Assembly: GCF_900156305.1 (NCBI RefSeq)
Contig: NZ_FTPL01000006.1
Location: 1 to 50,715 of the forward strand
Length of the DNA stretch: 50,715 bases
Direction: 5' to 3'
Origin: Edaphobacillus lindanitolerans
Lineage (GTDB): Bacteria > Bacillota > Bacilli > Bacillales_A > Planococcaceae
Below the pieces are notes generated by a model. It was not told the origin of the DNA, searched no databases, and was given only the letters and a program-made list of their open reading frames with translations. Below are positions 27,483 through 36,245 of the stretch, in pieces; within the stretch, counting starts at the first letter, position 1; the number at the start of each line of letters is the position of its first letter. A program made the position numbers and the translations under genes.

Positions 27483-27544
27483 CCTCATCTTCCTCTGTGA
27501 CCATGATGCTTACCATTTTAGCATATTGAACCGGGAAGGCAGAC

Positions 27545-27571
27545 AAAAAGGGCTGCCGGCAAAGGGCAGCC
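27545..27571 (-). terminator. Terminator after ctc
   Basis: 7-bp stem GGCTGCC/GGCAGCC (27551-27557 and 27565-27571) followed by C-TTTTT on the minus strand, 14 bp after the ctc stop. Some read-through into pth is likely, as no separate pth promoter is obvious. Confidence 0.82.
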
Positions 27572-27584
27572 TCGTCTAATTTCC

Positions 27585-28232
27585 TTATTCGTCCCCGGAC
27601 TCTTCTTCATTGCCGGCAGATGCCGGTTCTGCGGAGGCCTCGGCAGGCGCCTCATCGAGGGAGTCGAGCTCTTCCTGCGTGCGCGGAGCCGTGATCGTGA
27701 CGAGCACCGTGTCATCCTCGTCTGCGACCTCCACTCCCCATTTCTCCTTGACGTCACCGACAGTGAGGGTCTCGCCGACCTGCAGGCCGGACACATCGAC
27801 TTCAAGCGTTTCCGGCATGTCCGACGGTTTCGCTTTGACGTGCACCGTCCAGAGCGGCTGGTTGATCGTTCCGCCTTCTTTGACGCCCGGCGCGTTCTCG
27901 TCCCCGCTGAGCGTGACGGTCACTTCCGCCTCCATCTCGGTGTCCATGTTGATGGCGAGGAAATCCGCGTGGCGGATGTCGCCCTTGAGCACGTCGGCCT
28001 GATAATCGTTGAGGATTACATTGACCGGCTTCCCTTCCACCTCGAGGCGGATGACGCCGTTCCGGCCCACTTCACGGAGTGTCATCATCAGGTCACGTTC
28101 GCTGACCGCCACCGGGACATTGTCGAGCTGATATCCGTAAACGACGGCCGGTATGTACCCACCATTCCTCAATGCCGATAGATCTGACCGTTTGGAACTC
28201 TCTCTGCGTTCTGCTTTGATCGTCTGTACCAT
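27585..28232 (-). CDS. ctc: General stress ribosomal protein Ctc (bL25 family)
   Basis: Ribosomal protein bL25 with the long TL5/Ctc-type C-terminal domain, which binds 5S rRNA. The 215 aa have the 5S-binding domain at about 1-92, the beta-rich TL5 domain at about 95-185 and an acidic, Ala/Glu-rich tail. In B. subtilis ctc is the classical sigma-B-dependent gene. Here a clear sigma-B promoter lies 37-62 bp upstream, so the stress control is conserved. The ribosome site (GGATGGTGA) is modest. Confidence 0.95.
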   Translation of the reverse strand: MVQTIKAERRESSKRSDLSALRNGGYIPAVVYGYQLDNVPVAVSERDLMMTLREVGRNGVIRLEVEGKPVNVILNDYQADVLKGDIRHADFLAINMDTEMEAEVTVTLSGDENAPGVKEGGTINQPLWTVHVKAKPSDMPETLEVDVSGLQVGETLTVGDVKEKWGVEVADEDDTVLVTITAPRTQEELDSLDEAPAEASAEPASAGNEEESGDE

Positions 28233-28268
28233 TCAAGTCACCATCCCATTTATTCTCTGACAATCTGT

Positions 28269-28294
28269 ATACCCCAATCTGAAAGAGTTCAAAC
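28269..28294 (-). promoter_or_regulatory. Sigma-B promoter of ctc
   Basis: -35 GTTTGA (28289-28294) and -10 GGGTAT (28269-28274) with a 14-bp spacer match the sigma-B consensus (GTTTaa, GGGtAt). Confidence 0.85.
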
Positions 28295-28430
28295 ATTTCA
28301 GGAAAACTTGTGATGAACGACCGCTTTGAATAAAACCGGCGGACAGCCGAAAGGATGCGGATGGTTGGCGTTGGAGCGTGGTAATTTTTGCTGCGGGCGC
28401 TCCAAACAAAACTTAACCTGATTGATGATT

Positions 28431-28541
28431 GACGGAAGCGAAGGGCGGCGACTCCTGCGGGAAAGCATGAGTCTTGAGGCGCCAGCGAGCGAGGAGGATC
28501 AAACCTTGCCTGAGAAAAGCGTCCGGCCGGCTGGTCCGCAA
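28431..28541. repeat. Degenerate copy of a dispersed Bacillaceae intergenic repeat
   Basis: The words GCGAAGGGCGGCGACTCC, TGCGGGAAAGCA, GAGGCGCCAGCGAGCGAGGA and GAAAAGCGTCCGGCC occur in the same order as in a GC-rich dispersed intergenic repeat that I recall as very common in Bacillaceae genomes. Parts of the usual central section are missing, so this is a decayed copy. Origin and function of the family are unclear. Confidence 0.6.
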
Positions 28542-28603
28542 CTCGCCTCACTCAGACCCAAACTCTCCTCACTCGAGCTCCAACTCTCCTCACTCGGAAC
28601 CCC
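28539..28603. repeat. Short tandem array with 21-bp period (CTCACTC core)
   Basis: CTCACTC begins at 28547, 28568 and 28589, exactly 21 bp apart. Each is preceded by an AACTC(T/G)C word. On the minus strand the first unit reads GAGTTTGGG, which recalls the GAGTTTT core of the large array at 8840-9438. Confidence 0.7.
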
Positions 28604-28630
28604 TGGATGGTGTTAAAAACTTGAATGCAC

Positions 28631-28672
28631 AAAAAAAATCCGGCCGGGGCAGTTTGGCCTGCCCGGCCGGAT
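28631..28672 (-). terminator. Terminator after prs
   Basis: Long GC-rich stem ATCCGGCCGGG-CAG/CTG-CCCCGGCCGGAT (one bulge), followed by eight T residues on the minus strand, just after the prs stop. Confidence 0.92.
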
Positions 28673-28686
28673 GGATCTTTACATGA

Positions 28687-29646
28687 TCAGTTGAAGAGCG
28701 TGCTGACGGATTTGTTCTCGAAGACGCGGATGATGGCATCGGCGAGAAGCGGGGCGACGGACAGTTCCTTGATCTTTTGAGAATGCTTGTCATCCGACAG
28801 TTCGATCGAATTGGTGATGACGAGCTCTTTGATCTTGGAATTGTCGATGCGCTCGATGGCCGGGCCGGAAAGGACCGGATGCGTGCAGCATGCGTATACT
28901 TCCTTTGCGCCGCTTTCGACGAGGGCGTTGGCAGCGATTGTGATCGTGCCGGCCGTGTCGATGATGTCATCGATCAGGATGGCCGTCTTGCCTTCGACGT
29001 TCCCGACGATGTTCATCACTTCGGCAACATTCGGGCGCGGACGGCGCTTGTCGATGATGGCGATCGGCGCCTTCAAGCGGTCGGCCATCTTGCGGGCGCG
29101 TGTCACGCCGCCATGGTCAGGGGAGACGATGACGAGTTCTTCATTGTTGATCTCTTTGTCTTTGAAGTAATCCGACAGGATCGGCACAGCGACAAGGTGG
29201 TCGATCAGGATATCGAAGAAGCCCTGGATCTGAGGGGCGTGCAGGTCAAGCGCGATGACGCGGTTCGCACCGGCCGTCTCGAGCAGGTTTGCGACGAGCT
29301 TCGCGGTGATCGGTTCGCGGGCGCGTGCCTTCCGGTCTTGGCGTGCATAGCCGTAGTACGGCATGACGACGTTGATCGTGCGGGCTGATGCGCGCTTCAC
29401 GGCATCGACCATGATGAGCAGCTCCATCAGGTTCTCGTTGACCGGTGCGGACGTGGACTGGATGATGAACACGTCGCAGCCGCGGATGCTTTCCTCGATG
29501 TTGATCTGGACTTCGCCGTCGCTGAAACGGTTGACCGAGCATTTTCCGAGCGGGCGGCCGATCTCTTCTGCCACTTCCCGCGCCAATGATTCGTTGGAGT
29601 TCAACGAAAAGATCTTCAGTTTGTCGTTCGGATAATGATTCGCCAT
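28687..29646 (-). CDS. prs: Ribose-phosphate pyrophosphokinase
   Basis: Makes PRPP from ribose-5-phosphate and ATP, feeding purine, pyrimidine, His and Trp synthesis. The 319 aa match the class I enzyme. Conserved pieces are the ATP loop around [17 protein letters not shown] (about 100-116), the divalent-cation/His site [12 protein letters not shown] (about 170) and the ribose-phosphate loop [11 protein letters not shown] (about 222). AGGAGGAG precedes the ATG by 10 bases. The gene is 3 bp after glmU, so the two form one operon. Confidence 0.98.
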   Translation of the reverse strand: MANHYPNDKLKIFSLNSNESLAREVAEEIGRPLGKCSVNRFSDGEVQINIEESIRGCDVFIIQSTSAPVNENLMELLIMVDAVKRASARTINVVMPYYGYARQDRKARAREPITAKLVANLLETAGANRVIALDLHAPQIQGFFDILIDHLVAVPILSDYFKDKEINNEELVIVSPDHGGVTRARKMADRLKAPIAIIDKRRPRPNVAEVMNIVGNVEGKTAILIDDIIDTAGTITIAANALVESGAKEVYACCTHPVLSGPAIERIDNSKIKELVITNSIELSDDKHSQKIKELSVAPLLADAIIRVFENKSVSTLFN

Positions 29647-29649
29647 TTG

Positions 29650-31038
29650 TTAGTTTGCTCCTCCTGATCGCTTCTTGTTCAGTTTTTGGACATAGCCTTC
29701 CTTATTCTCCTGCCTGGAACGGCCAATTGCAAGGGCTTCTTCCGGAACATTTTTTGTCACCGTCGATCCGGCCGCGACATAAGCGCCTTTTCCGACAGTG
29801 ACCGGCGCTACGAGATTGGAGTTGCAGCCGACGAATGCATCGTCCTCGACCGTCGTGCGGTACTTGTTCACGCCGTCGTAATTGACGGTGATCGTGCCGC
29901 ACCCCATGTTCACCCGTTCGCCGATGTCCGCATCGCCGATATAGCTCAGGTGGGACACCTTGCTGCCGTTGCCGAGGACCGATTTCTTCACTTCCACGAA
30001 GTTGCCGATCTTCACGCTGCTGCCGAGTTCGGTGTCCGGACGGATATGGGCGAACGGCCCGACTGCCGCATCTTCCCCGATTTTGCTTGCGATGACGACC
30101 GACTGCCGGATGACGGCGCCGTTGCCGATGACACTCTCCATGATCTGGCTGTTCGGCCCGATCGTGCAGTCTTCTCCGATGACCGTCTTTCCTTCGATCA
30201 TCGTGCCGGGAAGAAGGACCGTATCCCGGCCGATCTCCGCATCCGCGCTGATGTAGGTGGTCGCCGGATCAATGATCGAAACGCCGTTCCTCATGTGGCG
30301 TTCGGCGATGCGTTGCTTCATGACCCGTTCCGCTTCCGCCAGCACGACCCGGTCGTTGACGCCGAGTGTTTCTTCGAAGTCTGCGGTCGCGTAGGCGGCG
30401 ATCGTCTCGCCCTCGGTCTGGAGGATGCCGAACACATCAGGCAGATAATACTCGCCCTGGGCGTTGTCATTTTTGACTTTCCGGAGCGTCTCGAACAGCG
30501 TGCGGTTGTCGAAGCAGTATGTCCCGGTGTTGATCTCCTTGATCTGCTTTTCCGCTTCCGACGCGTCTTTCTGCTCGACGATGCGGAGCACATGGCCCGA
30601 TTCGTCGCGGATGACGCGGCCGTAGCCGGTCGGGTCTTGCGCATACGCGGTCAGGATCGTTGCCTTCGCACCCGTCTCGTTGTGATGGGCGACGAGCGCC
30701 TCCATCGTTTCCGGCGTGATGAGCGGGGTGTCCCCGCATACGACGATGGTCGTGCCGTCAAGGTCGCCGATCAGCCCTTCCGCCTGCTGGACGGCATGGC
30801 CCGTGCCGAGCTGCTCCTCCTGCAGGACAAACTCACTGCGGTCCCCGATTTCTTCCTCGACAAGCTCCGCACCGAAGCCGACGACCGTGACGATCCGGTC
30901 GGCCCCGAGGCCGTTTATATGGTCAATGACGTGGCTGACCATCGGTTTTCCGCAAACCGGATGGAGCACTTTATACGTTTTGGACTTCATGCGTGTTCCT
31001 TGGCCGGCAGCCAGCACCACTGCATATGTATTTGTCAT
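29650..31038 (-). CDS. glmU: Bifunctional UDP-GlcNAc pyrophosphorylase / glucosamine-1-phosphate acetyltransferase
   Basis: Makes UDP-N-acetylglucosamine for peptidoglycan and teichoic acid. The product is 462 aa from the ATG at 31038, after GGGGA; a TTG 15 bases upstream is an alternative. The N-terminal nucleotidyltransferase has [15 protein letters not shown] at about residues 9-23. The C-terminal left-handed beta-helix (about 250-445) has hexapeptide repeats such as [16 protein letters not shown]. In B. subtilis spoVG directly precedes it. Here a PBP gene, a terminator and about 230 bp intervene, and glmU has its own promoter. Confidence 0.97.
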   Translation of the reverse strand: MTNTYAVVLAAGQGTRMKSKTYKVLHPVCGKPMVSHVIDHINGLGADRIVTVVGFGAELVEEEIGDRSEFVLQEEQLGTGHAVQQAEGLIGDLDGTTIVVCGDTPLITPETMEALVAHHNETGAKATILTAYAQDPTGYGRVIRDESGHVLRIVEQKDASEAEKQIKEINTGTYCFDNRTLFETLRKVKNDNAQGEYYLPDVFGILQTEGETIAAYATADFEETLGVNDRVVLAEAERVMKQRIAERHMRNGVSIIDPATTYISADAEIGRDTVLLPGTMIEGKTVIGEDCTIGPNSQIMESVIGNGAVIRQSVVIASKIGEDAAVGPFAHIRPDTELGSSVKIGNFVEVKKSVLGNGSKVSHLSYIGDADIGERVNMGCGTITVNYDGVNKYRTTVEDDAFVGCNSNLVAPVTVGKGAYVAAGSTVTKNVPEEALAIGRSRQENKEGYVQKLNKKRSGGAN

Positions 31039-31073
31039 CAGGCAAGTCCCCAATCATCGTTTTCTTCTAATTA

Positions 31074-31102
31074 ACGATAGACGAAAACATGCTTTTTTTC
31101 AA
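31074..31102 (-). promoter_or_regulatory. Candidate sigma-A promoter of glmU-prs
   Basis: -35 TTGAAA (31097-31102) and -10 TATCGT (31074-31079) with a 17-bp spacer, between the PBP terminator and glmU. Confidence 0.55.
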
Positions 31103-31216
31103 CAATTTCGGGATGGAAGCTTGACAAGGACTTTTCCCTGCGATTCATTTTCAAACCTGCACGGAAACCGGATGCCGGGACTGCAGAACAGTCATCCCAG
31201 CCGAATTCATCCCTTC

Positions 31217-31263
31217 AAAAAAAGGGCAGGCACCCCGGAAATACGGGACTGCCTGCCCTTTTT
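31217..31263 (-). terminator. Terminator after the PBP gene
   Basis: Perfect 12-bp stem AAAGGGCAGGCA/TGCCTGCCCTTT (31221-31232 and 31250-31261) with a T-run on both sides, 9 bp after the stop. Confidence 0.93.
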
Positions 31264-31271
31264 CATTTTGG

Positions 31272-33293
31272 TCACTCGGCCGTCTGGCGGTATACCTCCG
31301 CGGCCATCGCCGCCACGTAGTCGCTGCCGCCGTTGTCCTCGACGCTTTCGACCATCATCGCGAGAATGAAGGACGGATGGTCGGCATTGAATGAAACGAA
31401 ATAACCATTTTCCTTGCCGCTCGTCTCTCCTGCCGCCTTCAGTTCGGCCGTCCCGGTTTTACCGGCGATCGGGATGTCCGGCAGATTCGCGGACTGAGCG
31501 TAGCCATCCTTGACAACGTTCCGGAGCAACGACCGGATCGTCGACGCGGTATCGGCCGACAGGATGTTTTCCTTCCATACCTTCGGTTCCTCTTCACCGA
31601 GGAAGAGGACCGGTTCATACATCGTCCCGTTCGTCAGGAACGGTTCGTACATGGTCGCCAGATGGAGAATGTTGACGAGCATCTGCCCCTGTCCGAATGA
31701 ACTGTCCGCCAGCTGCCCCTCCGATCCGATCTTCCCGTCATTGGAGATCTGGGAAGGCGTCAGATCCATCGCATCGAGCGGGATCTCTTCGCCGAAGGCA
31801 TACTTCTTAAGGCCCTCTGCAAATGTCTCCCGGCCCATCGCAAGCGCCTGCTGCGCAAAGTAGATGTTGTCCGAATAAATGAGTGCCTTGTTCAGATCGA
31901 TCGGATTCGGGGCATCCTCGTGCAGGCGGGACACCCGGTAGGCTCCCCACGACGAATCTTTCTGCCACGTCTTGCCGTTGATCGTCAGTCCCTTCGCCGG
32001 GTCGAGCGTGCCCGCTTCGATTCCGATCGCTGCCGTGATCGGCTTGAGGGAGGAACCGGGCGCATAGCTTTGGGCGAACCGGTTGAACATCGGGTTCTTC
32101 TCGTCTTCCTCCAGCTCTTTATAGCGATCGCCGCTCATGCCCGTGATGAATTCATTCGGATTGTACGCCGGGGAGGAGACGAGCGCCAGGACCTCACCCG
32201 TTGAAGGGTCGACCGAAGCGGCCGTTCCGGGTTCGCCCTTCATTGAATCGTAGGCCGCCTTCTGCATGACGGCATCAATCGTCAGCCGGACCGTTTCGCC
32301 GTCCTGCGCCTGTTTCTCGGCAACCGTGACGGGATCCGCGCCCTCTGCCGACTTTTTGATGAAGATCTTCATCCCGTCCTCGCCGCGAAGCCGGTCTTCA
32401 AGAAGGCTTTCCAGCCCCCGGCGCCCGATCTGGTCGGTTTGGGTATACCCCTTGTCCTTCAGCTTTTCCAGCTGTTCGGCTGAAATGGAGCCGATATAAC
32501 CGGTAAGATGGGCCGTCGCCGGTCCGTACGGATATACGCGCATTTCGGTTTCCTGGGCACCGACACCCGGTATGGCCACCAGTTTTCCGATCCGTTCCTC
32601 ATCGTCCTTGGAGGCCTTTCCGATCGGGACGAACAGGTCCGGTTTCACCCATGCCTGATCCAGCTTCGAGTCAATCGCCTCGACCGTCGTGCCGAGGAGG
32701 GAGGCGATCTCGGGCTTTTTGGATTCGTCGGTCAGTTTTTCCGGGACGATGCCGATCGTGTAACCGGTCCCGTTTTGGGCGATCGGCACGCCATTGCGGT
32801 CCGTGATCTCCCCACGCTTCGCCTTTGTCCGGCTGACTCCGATTTCGTCGCCCTGCTCAAGGTCCGGCAGGATGTACGACGGGTCCCACTCGACGAACCA
32901 GTTCTTCTCTTTTTCCTGTTCTTCGTAGAGAAGCGCCACCTTCTCTTCAAACTCCACCGGACCGGCAGCGGTATCCATGCTGACCTGGATGGTGAAGTCG
33001 GCCGGCTCATCCTGGTCCCATTTGGTCCCTTTCTCCGGCTTCGTATAGGTCACCTTGAGATTTTCAACCCCCATGTCCTTCTGCAGCTGCTCCTGGCGGT
33101 CCGCAAAGTCTTCTTTGGAATAGGCGGTTTTCGTTCCCTCCGTCAAATACTCCTGATACATTTCGGTGAATTCGGATTTATTCCAATGTCCTACATATGC
33201 TTCAAGCCGTTCTTCGGGCGTCTCCTTGTTTCCGCATGCCGACAGTACCGCCAGCAACAAAAGAAACAGGATTCCCGGCAAGATTTTTTTCAT
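31272..33293 (-). CDS. Lipoprotein class B penicillin-binding protein (MecA / PbpC type)
   Basis: Peptidoglycan D,D-transpeptidase. The product is 673 aa from the ATG at 33293. It begins with a lipoprotein signal (MKKILPGILFLLLLAVLSAC, Cys20). An NTF2-like domain of the MecA N-terminal family follows (about 25-140), then the PBP dimerisation domain (about 155-320) and the transpeptidase domain (about 355-670). Active-site motifs are SxxK (Ser414-Lys417), SDN (474-476) and KTG (612-614). The SDN-IYFA context and the spacing resemble Staphylococcus PBP2a and B. subtilis PbpC. This family often has low beta-lactam affinity, which the sequence alone cannot show. The position between spoVG and glmU is unusual. 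It has a terminator and probably its own promoter. Confidence 0.92.
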   Translation of the reverse strand: MKKILPGILFLLLLAVLSACGNKETPEERLEAYVGHWNKSEFTEMYQEYLTEGTKTAYSKEDFADRQEQLQKDMGVENLKVTYTKPEKGTKWDQDEPADFTIQVSMDTAAGPVEFEEKVALLYEEQEKEKNWFVEWDPSYILPDLEQGDEIGVSRTKAKRGEITDRNGVPIAQNGTGYTIGIVPEKLTDESKKPEIASLLGTTVEAIDSKLDQAWVKPDLFVPIGKASKDDEERIGKLVAIPGVGAQETEMRVYPYGPATAHLTGYIGSISAEQLEKLKDKGYTQTDQIGRRGLESLLEDRLRGEDGMKIFIKKSAEGADPVTVAEKQAQDGETVRLTIDAVMQKAAYDSMKGEPGTAASVDPSTGEVLALVSSPAYNPNEFITGMSGDRYKELEEDEKNPMFNRFAQSYAPGSSLKPITAAIGIEAGTLDPAKGLTINGKTWQKDSSWGAYRVSRLHEDAPNPIDLNKALIYSDNIYFAQQALAMGRETFAEGLKKYAFGEEIPLDAMDLTPSQISNDGKIGSEGQLADSSFGQGQMLVNILHLATMYEPFLTNGTMYEPVLFLGEEEPKVWKENILSADTASTIRSLLRNVVKDGYAQSANLPDIPIAGKTGTAELKAAGETSGKENGYFVSFNADHPSFILAMMVESVEDNGGSDYVAAMAAEVYRQTAE

Positions 33294-33349
33294 TTCTTCT
33301 GATCCCCCTACTCTCTTTTTCCATCTTATCAAGAAACGATTCAAGGAAA

Positions 33350-33378
33350 AAGAATAACCGCCCCCGAGCGGGACGGCC
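33350..33378 (-). terminator. Probable terminator after spoVG
   Basis: Imperfect GC-rich hairpin (CCGTCCCG/CGGGGGCGG with bulges) followed on the minus strand by TTATTCTTTTT. It separates spoVG from the PBP gene. Confidence 0.55.
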
Positions 33379-33388
33379 TGCTGCGGGA

Positions 33389-33673
33389 TCAGGCTCCCGC
33401 CTCCTCAAGTTTCGGTTCTTCTTTCGTAAGATGATAGGCCCCGAGAACGGCATCCTGAATCTTTTGGCGGGCGCCCGAATTGATCGGATGGGCGATGTCG
33501 CGGAACTCGCCGTCAGGCGTCCGCTTGCTCGGCATGGCCACGAACAGGCCGTCATTGCCGTCGATGACCCGGATGTCATGAACGACGAACTCATCATCGA
33601 TCGTGATGGAAGCAATGGCGCGCATACGGCCATCAGTCTCAACTCTACGAAGTCTTACGTCAGTTACTTCCAT
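33389..33673 (-). CDS. spoVG: Regulator SpoVG
   Basis: Small nucleic-acid-binding protein that affects asymmetric septation and cortex formation in Bacillus and is a global regulator in related genera. The product is 94 aa (B. subtilis 97) from the ATG at 33673, after AAGGTGGTG. The family core [20 protein letters not shown] is at the N-terminus, [16 protein letters not shown] at about 37-52 and [14 protein letters not shown] near the C-terminus. A sigma-H promoter lies about 40-70 bp upstream in an AT-rich stretch, as in B. subtilis, where AbrB represses it. Confidence 0.97.
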   Translation of the reverse strand: MEVTDVRLRRVETDGRMRAIASITIDDEFVVHDIRVIDGNDGLFVAMPSKRTPDGEFRDIAHPINSGARQKIQDAVLGAYHLTKEEPKLEEAGA

Positions 33674-33713
33674 AATTTCACCACCTTCCGCTCGCTGTCG
33701 GCAATAAATATAT

Positions 33714-33742
33714 ACATTCAATATAAAGGGAAATTCTCCTTC
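33714..33742 (-). promoter_or_regulatory. Sigma-H promoter of spoVG
   Basis: -35 GAAGGAGAA (33734-33742) and -10 ATTGAATGT (33714-33722) with an 11-bp spacer fit the sigma-H consensus RnAGGAwWW and RnnGAATww with one mismatch in each. The surrounding 33700-33790 is AT-rich, a plausible AbrB target. Confidence 0.8.
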
Positions 33743-33801
33743 TTACAATACAAAATTTTTAAACTATTCATTTTTGCGCTTAAAAATGCTGAGGACAACA
33801 C

Positions 33802-33839
33802 AAAAAGCAGCAATTCTCCGGAATCCGGAAAACTGCTGC
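33802..33839 (-). terminator. Terminator after ridA
   Basis: 15-bp stem (33807-33821 and 33825-33839, two G-T pairs) with a 3-base loop, followed by TTTTT on the minus strand. Confidence 0.9.
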
Positions 33840-33859
33840 CGTCTTTGGTTGATTCTCTG

Positions 33860-34237
33860 TCAGTCCCTGGCAAGTGCGATGGCTTCGATTTCAACCTTTA
33901 CATCTTTTGGAAGGCGGGCCGCTTCAACGCAAGAACGGGCCGGTTTGTGGTCGCCGAAGTAAGAAGCATAGATGTCATTGATCGCGCCGAAATTGTTCAT
34001 GTCCGAGATGAAGACGGTCGCCTTCACCACATGGTCCAGGGAAGATCCGCCCGCCTCAAGCACGGCGGAAAGATTCCGGAATACCTGGTGGGTCTGTTCC
34101 TCGACCGTGCCGTCGACCAGATCACCTTCCGGCGTTAGCGGAATCTGGCCGGATGTGTAAACGAGGCCGCCCGTCACGATTCCCTGAGAATACGGTCCAA
34201 TGGCTGCAGGTGCTTTGTCGGTGGAAATGATTTTCAT
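33860..34237 (-). CDS. ridA: RidA family 2-iminobutanoate/2-iminopropanoate deaminase (YabJ)
   Basis: Hydrolyses reactive enamine/imine intermediates from PLP enzymes. The 125 aa show the family pattern IGPYSQGI (about 13-20), the substrate-binding Arg in PARSCVE (Arg101) and a closing VEIEAIA. It follows purR with a 4-bp overlap, the same purR-yabJ pair as B. subtilis, where YabJ has been linked to purine repression. Confidence 0.96.
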   Translation of the reverse strand: MKIISTDKAPAAIGPYSQGIVTGGLVYTSGQIPLTPEGDLVDGTVEEQTHQVFRNLSAVLEAGGSSLDHVVKATVFISDMNNFGAINDIYASYFGDHKPARSCVEAARLPKDVKVEIEAIALARD

Positions 34238-35070
34238 TGTGGGTTACCGCCCTTCGTGAAATAGTTTCCTTCGATCAGTTCAATCGTCCGTTCTTTCTCA
34301 TTCACTTTGCGCAGTCTGGCGAGGGACAGATAGTCTTCGACCAGACGCTCCTCCTGGACGTCCTCGGATTCGACGAGCACGGCGACACCTGCCGGCTCAC
34401 AGCCGAATTCCTGCAGAAGGTTCTTCATGCCGTTCATCGTCCCTCCGACTTTCATGAAGTCGTCGGTGAGCAGGACATGCTGGCCGCTTTTCATGCTGCG
34501 CTTCGGAAGCACCATTGTCTGGATGCGCCGGTTGGAGCCGGACACATAGTTGATGCTCACGGTCGGCCCGTCGGTCACCTTGCTGTCTCGCCGGACAACG
34601 ATGACCGGGACATTCAGATGGCGCGCGATGGCATGCGCGATCGAGATTCCCTTCGTCGCCACCGTCATGATGGCATCGACGCGCCGGTCGGCGAACCAGG
34701 AAGCGAACAGCTTGCCGATCCTGTCGAGCAGGTGCGGATCCCCGAGCAGATCGGTCATGTACAGGTAACCGCCCGGCAGCAGCCTGTCCGGGTCTTCGAG
34801 GGAGTGGATGAGGCCGCCGATGATGTCGCGTGCTTCCCGCTCCCCTACAACCGGTATGTATTTGACGCCGCCCGCCGCTCCGGGAACCGTGATAAGCCGG
34901 CCGGTGCCCCGCTCTTCAAATGTCTCCTTCACGATGGCCAGGTCCTCGCTGATCGAGGACTTGGCCGCATCATACAACGATGAGAAGTATGTGAGAGGAA
35001 TGAGGGTATGCGGGTTTGCCAACAGATGCTGCGTCATGTCGACGAGTCGTTCACTGCGCTTCCATTTCAA
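34234..35070 (-). CDS. purR: Purine operon repressor PurR (TTG start)
   Basis: PRPP-responsive repressor of purine synthesis and transport genes. The product is 278 aa if started at the TTG at 35070. This aligns with the B. subtilis N-terminus ([10 protein letters not shown]) and follows AGAGGTGG; the ATG 24 bases upstream lacks a ribosome site. The N-terminal winged-helix domain (about 1-72) is followed by a phosphoribosyltransferase-like domain with the PRPP motif [14 protein letters not shown]. It overlaps ridA by 4 bp. I found no convincing PurBox upstream. Confidence 0.95.
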   Translation of the reverse strand: MKWKRSERLVDMTQHLLANPHTLIPLTYFSSLYDAAKSSISEDLAIVKETFEERGTGRLITVPGAAGGVKYIPVVGEREARDIIGGLIHSLEDPDRLLPGGYLYMTDLLGDPHLLDRIGKLFASWFADRRVDAIMTVATKGISIAHAIARHLNVPVIVVRRDSKVTDGPTVSINYVSGSNRRIQTMVLPKRSMKSGQHVLLTDDFMKVGGTMNGMKNLLQEFGCEPAGVAVLVESEDVQEERLVEDYLSLARLRKVNEKERTIELIEGNYFTKGGNPQ

Positions 35071-35175
35071 GATGTCCACCTCTGGTATCGTCAATCCGGG
35101 CTACCGACTGCAGTTGCAGCCCGGGCCTCACGAAACACGAATGATTTATCTGTAGATTAACACAAATGTCCGTCT

Positions 35176-36039
35176 TTAAGCAAGCGGGATCTCCCCGAGC
35201 ATCCGGACCGCATGGACTTCGGGGCAGAACCCGCGGAGTCCGTTGACAATCCGGGCGACGCGCGCTTCGGACGAGACGAGGCCGTACACAGTCGGGCCGC
35301 TGCCGCTCATGAGGACCGCATCCGCCCCGAACCGCTTCATCCCGTCCTTAAGCATGGCCACTTCCGGATGCATCCCCATCGTTGCCGGCTCCAGGACATT
35401 GCCGACCGACCTGCACATCGCCTCGTAGTCACCCGCCTTGAGCGCCGCTTCCATCGCAGCCGTTGCCGGATGTTCCATCGTTTTGAGATTCAGTCTGCCG
35501 TAGGCATCCGCCGTCGAAACGCCGATTGCCGGCTTCGCAAGGATCACCCAGCAGTTCGGCGGGGCGGGCAGATGGCGGAGCTTCTCTCCTCTTCCGGTCG
35601 CGATCGACGTCCCGCCAAACACACAGAACGGGATATCCGATCCGATCTCCGCCCCGATTTCGGCCAGTTCATCGAGCGACAGCCCGAGGTTCCATAGCCG
35701 GTTCAGCCCCCGCAGCGCCGCGGCTGCATCACTGCTGCCGCCCGCCAGGCCCGCGGCCACCGGAATCCGCTTATCAAGCGTAAACATCACGCCGCTCCTG
35801 ATACCGGCCTTCTTCCGCAGTAGATCTGCAGCCTGCCAGACCAGATTGCGCCGGTCATCCGGCACATAGCGGTCCGAGGACAGAATGTGGATCTTCCCGT
35901 CTTCTGAAGGGCGGATCGACAACCGGTCGGCCAGATCCACCGTCGTCATGATCATCTCGACTTCATGGTAGCCATCCGGCCGTTTCCCAAGTACGTCAAG
36001 GGTCAGGTTGATTTTCGCCGGTGCTTTTTCGTGGAGCAT
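35176..36039 (-). CDS. ispE: 4-diphosphocytidyl-2-C-methyl-D-erythritol kinase
   Basis: ATP-dependent kinase of the MEP isoprenoid pathway. The product is 287 aa from the ATG at 36039, after GGGGGTG. This is a GHMP kinase with the N-terminal [12 protein letters not shown] (about 5-16), the ATP loop [17 protein letters not shown] (about 93-109) and the third motif [12 protein letters not shown] near the C-terminus. It lies between sspF and purR as in B. subtilis. An extended -10 promoter lies 33 bp upstream. Confidence 0.97.
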   Translation of the reverse strand: MLHEKAPAKINLTLDVLGKRPDGYHEVEMIMTTVDLADRLSIRPSEDGKIHILSSDRYVPDDRRNLVWQAADLLRKKAGIRSGVMFTLDKRIPVAAGLAGGSSDAAAALRGLNRLWNLGLSLDELAEIGAEIGSDIPFCVFGGTSIATGRGEKLRHLPAPPNCWVILAKPAIGVSTADAYGRLNLKTMEHPATAAMEAALKAGDYEAMCRSVGNVLEPATMGMHPEVAMLKDGMKRFGADAVLMSGSGPTVYGLVSSEARVARIVNGLRGFCPEVHAVRMLGEIPLA

Positions 36040-36071
36040 GGATGGCACCCCCATCTAAATTCAGTGCCCCT

Positions 36072-36080
36072 ATTTTACCA
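36072..36080 (-). promoter_or_regulatory. Extended -10 promoter of ispE
   Basis: TGG-TAAAAT on the minus strand. The -35 position at 17 bp reads CCTACA (3 of 6). Confidence 0.5.
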
Positions 36081-36173
36081 CATGCCCATCAGGTTGTAGG
36101 AACCAAACGAAAAAACCGGGAAACCAGCGGGGAAGTCCGGGGATGGACCGGGAAAGACTACGATCAGGCATGC

Positions 36174-36202
36174 AAAAAGCAGGCGGATGGGATCCGCCTG
36201 CT
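36174..36202 (-). terminator. Terminator after sspF
   Basis: Perfect 11-bp stem AGCAGGCGGAT/ATCCGCCTGCT with a 3-base loop (36178-36202), followed by a T-run on the minus strand. Confidence 0.93.
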
Positions 36203-36245
36203 CCGGTGTCAGCCGTTTTTGGATTTCGGGTCTTTTGAGTCCGGT

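Larger units (their letters stand above)
28233..28686. other. Intergenic stretch between prs and ctc
   Basis: About 450 bp. It holds the ctc sigma-B promoter (28269-28294), an 8-bp inverted repeat TTGGAGCG/CGCTCCAA with a 19-base loop (28371-28405), a degenerate Bacillaceae-type dispersed repeat (28431-28541), a short 21-bp-period array (28539-28603) and the prs terminator (28631-28672). No gene is supported. Confidence 0.8.

Noticed and set aside
28371-28405. Terminator between prs and ctc from the TTGGAGCG/CGCTCCAA inverted repeat
   Set aside because: The loop is 19 bases and no T-run follows on either strand; a strong prs terminator already exists at 28631-28672.
31272-33293. Acquired methicillin-resistance element
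   Set aside because: There is no mecR, mecI, ccr recombinase, insertion sequence or direct repeat around the PBP gene, and its base composition looks like its neighbours. It is better read as a resident gene.
35071-35160. PurBox operator upstream of purR
   Set aside because: Two CGAA words are present near 35130-35145, but neither flank matches the PurBox pattern well enough to call.
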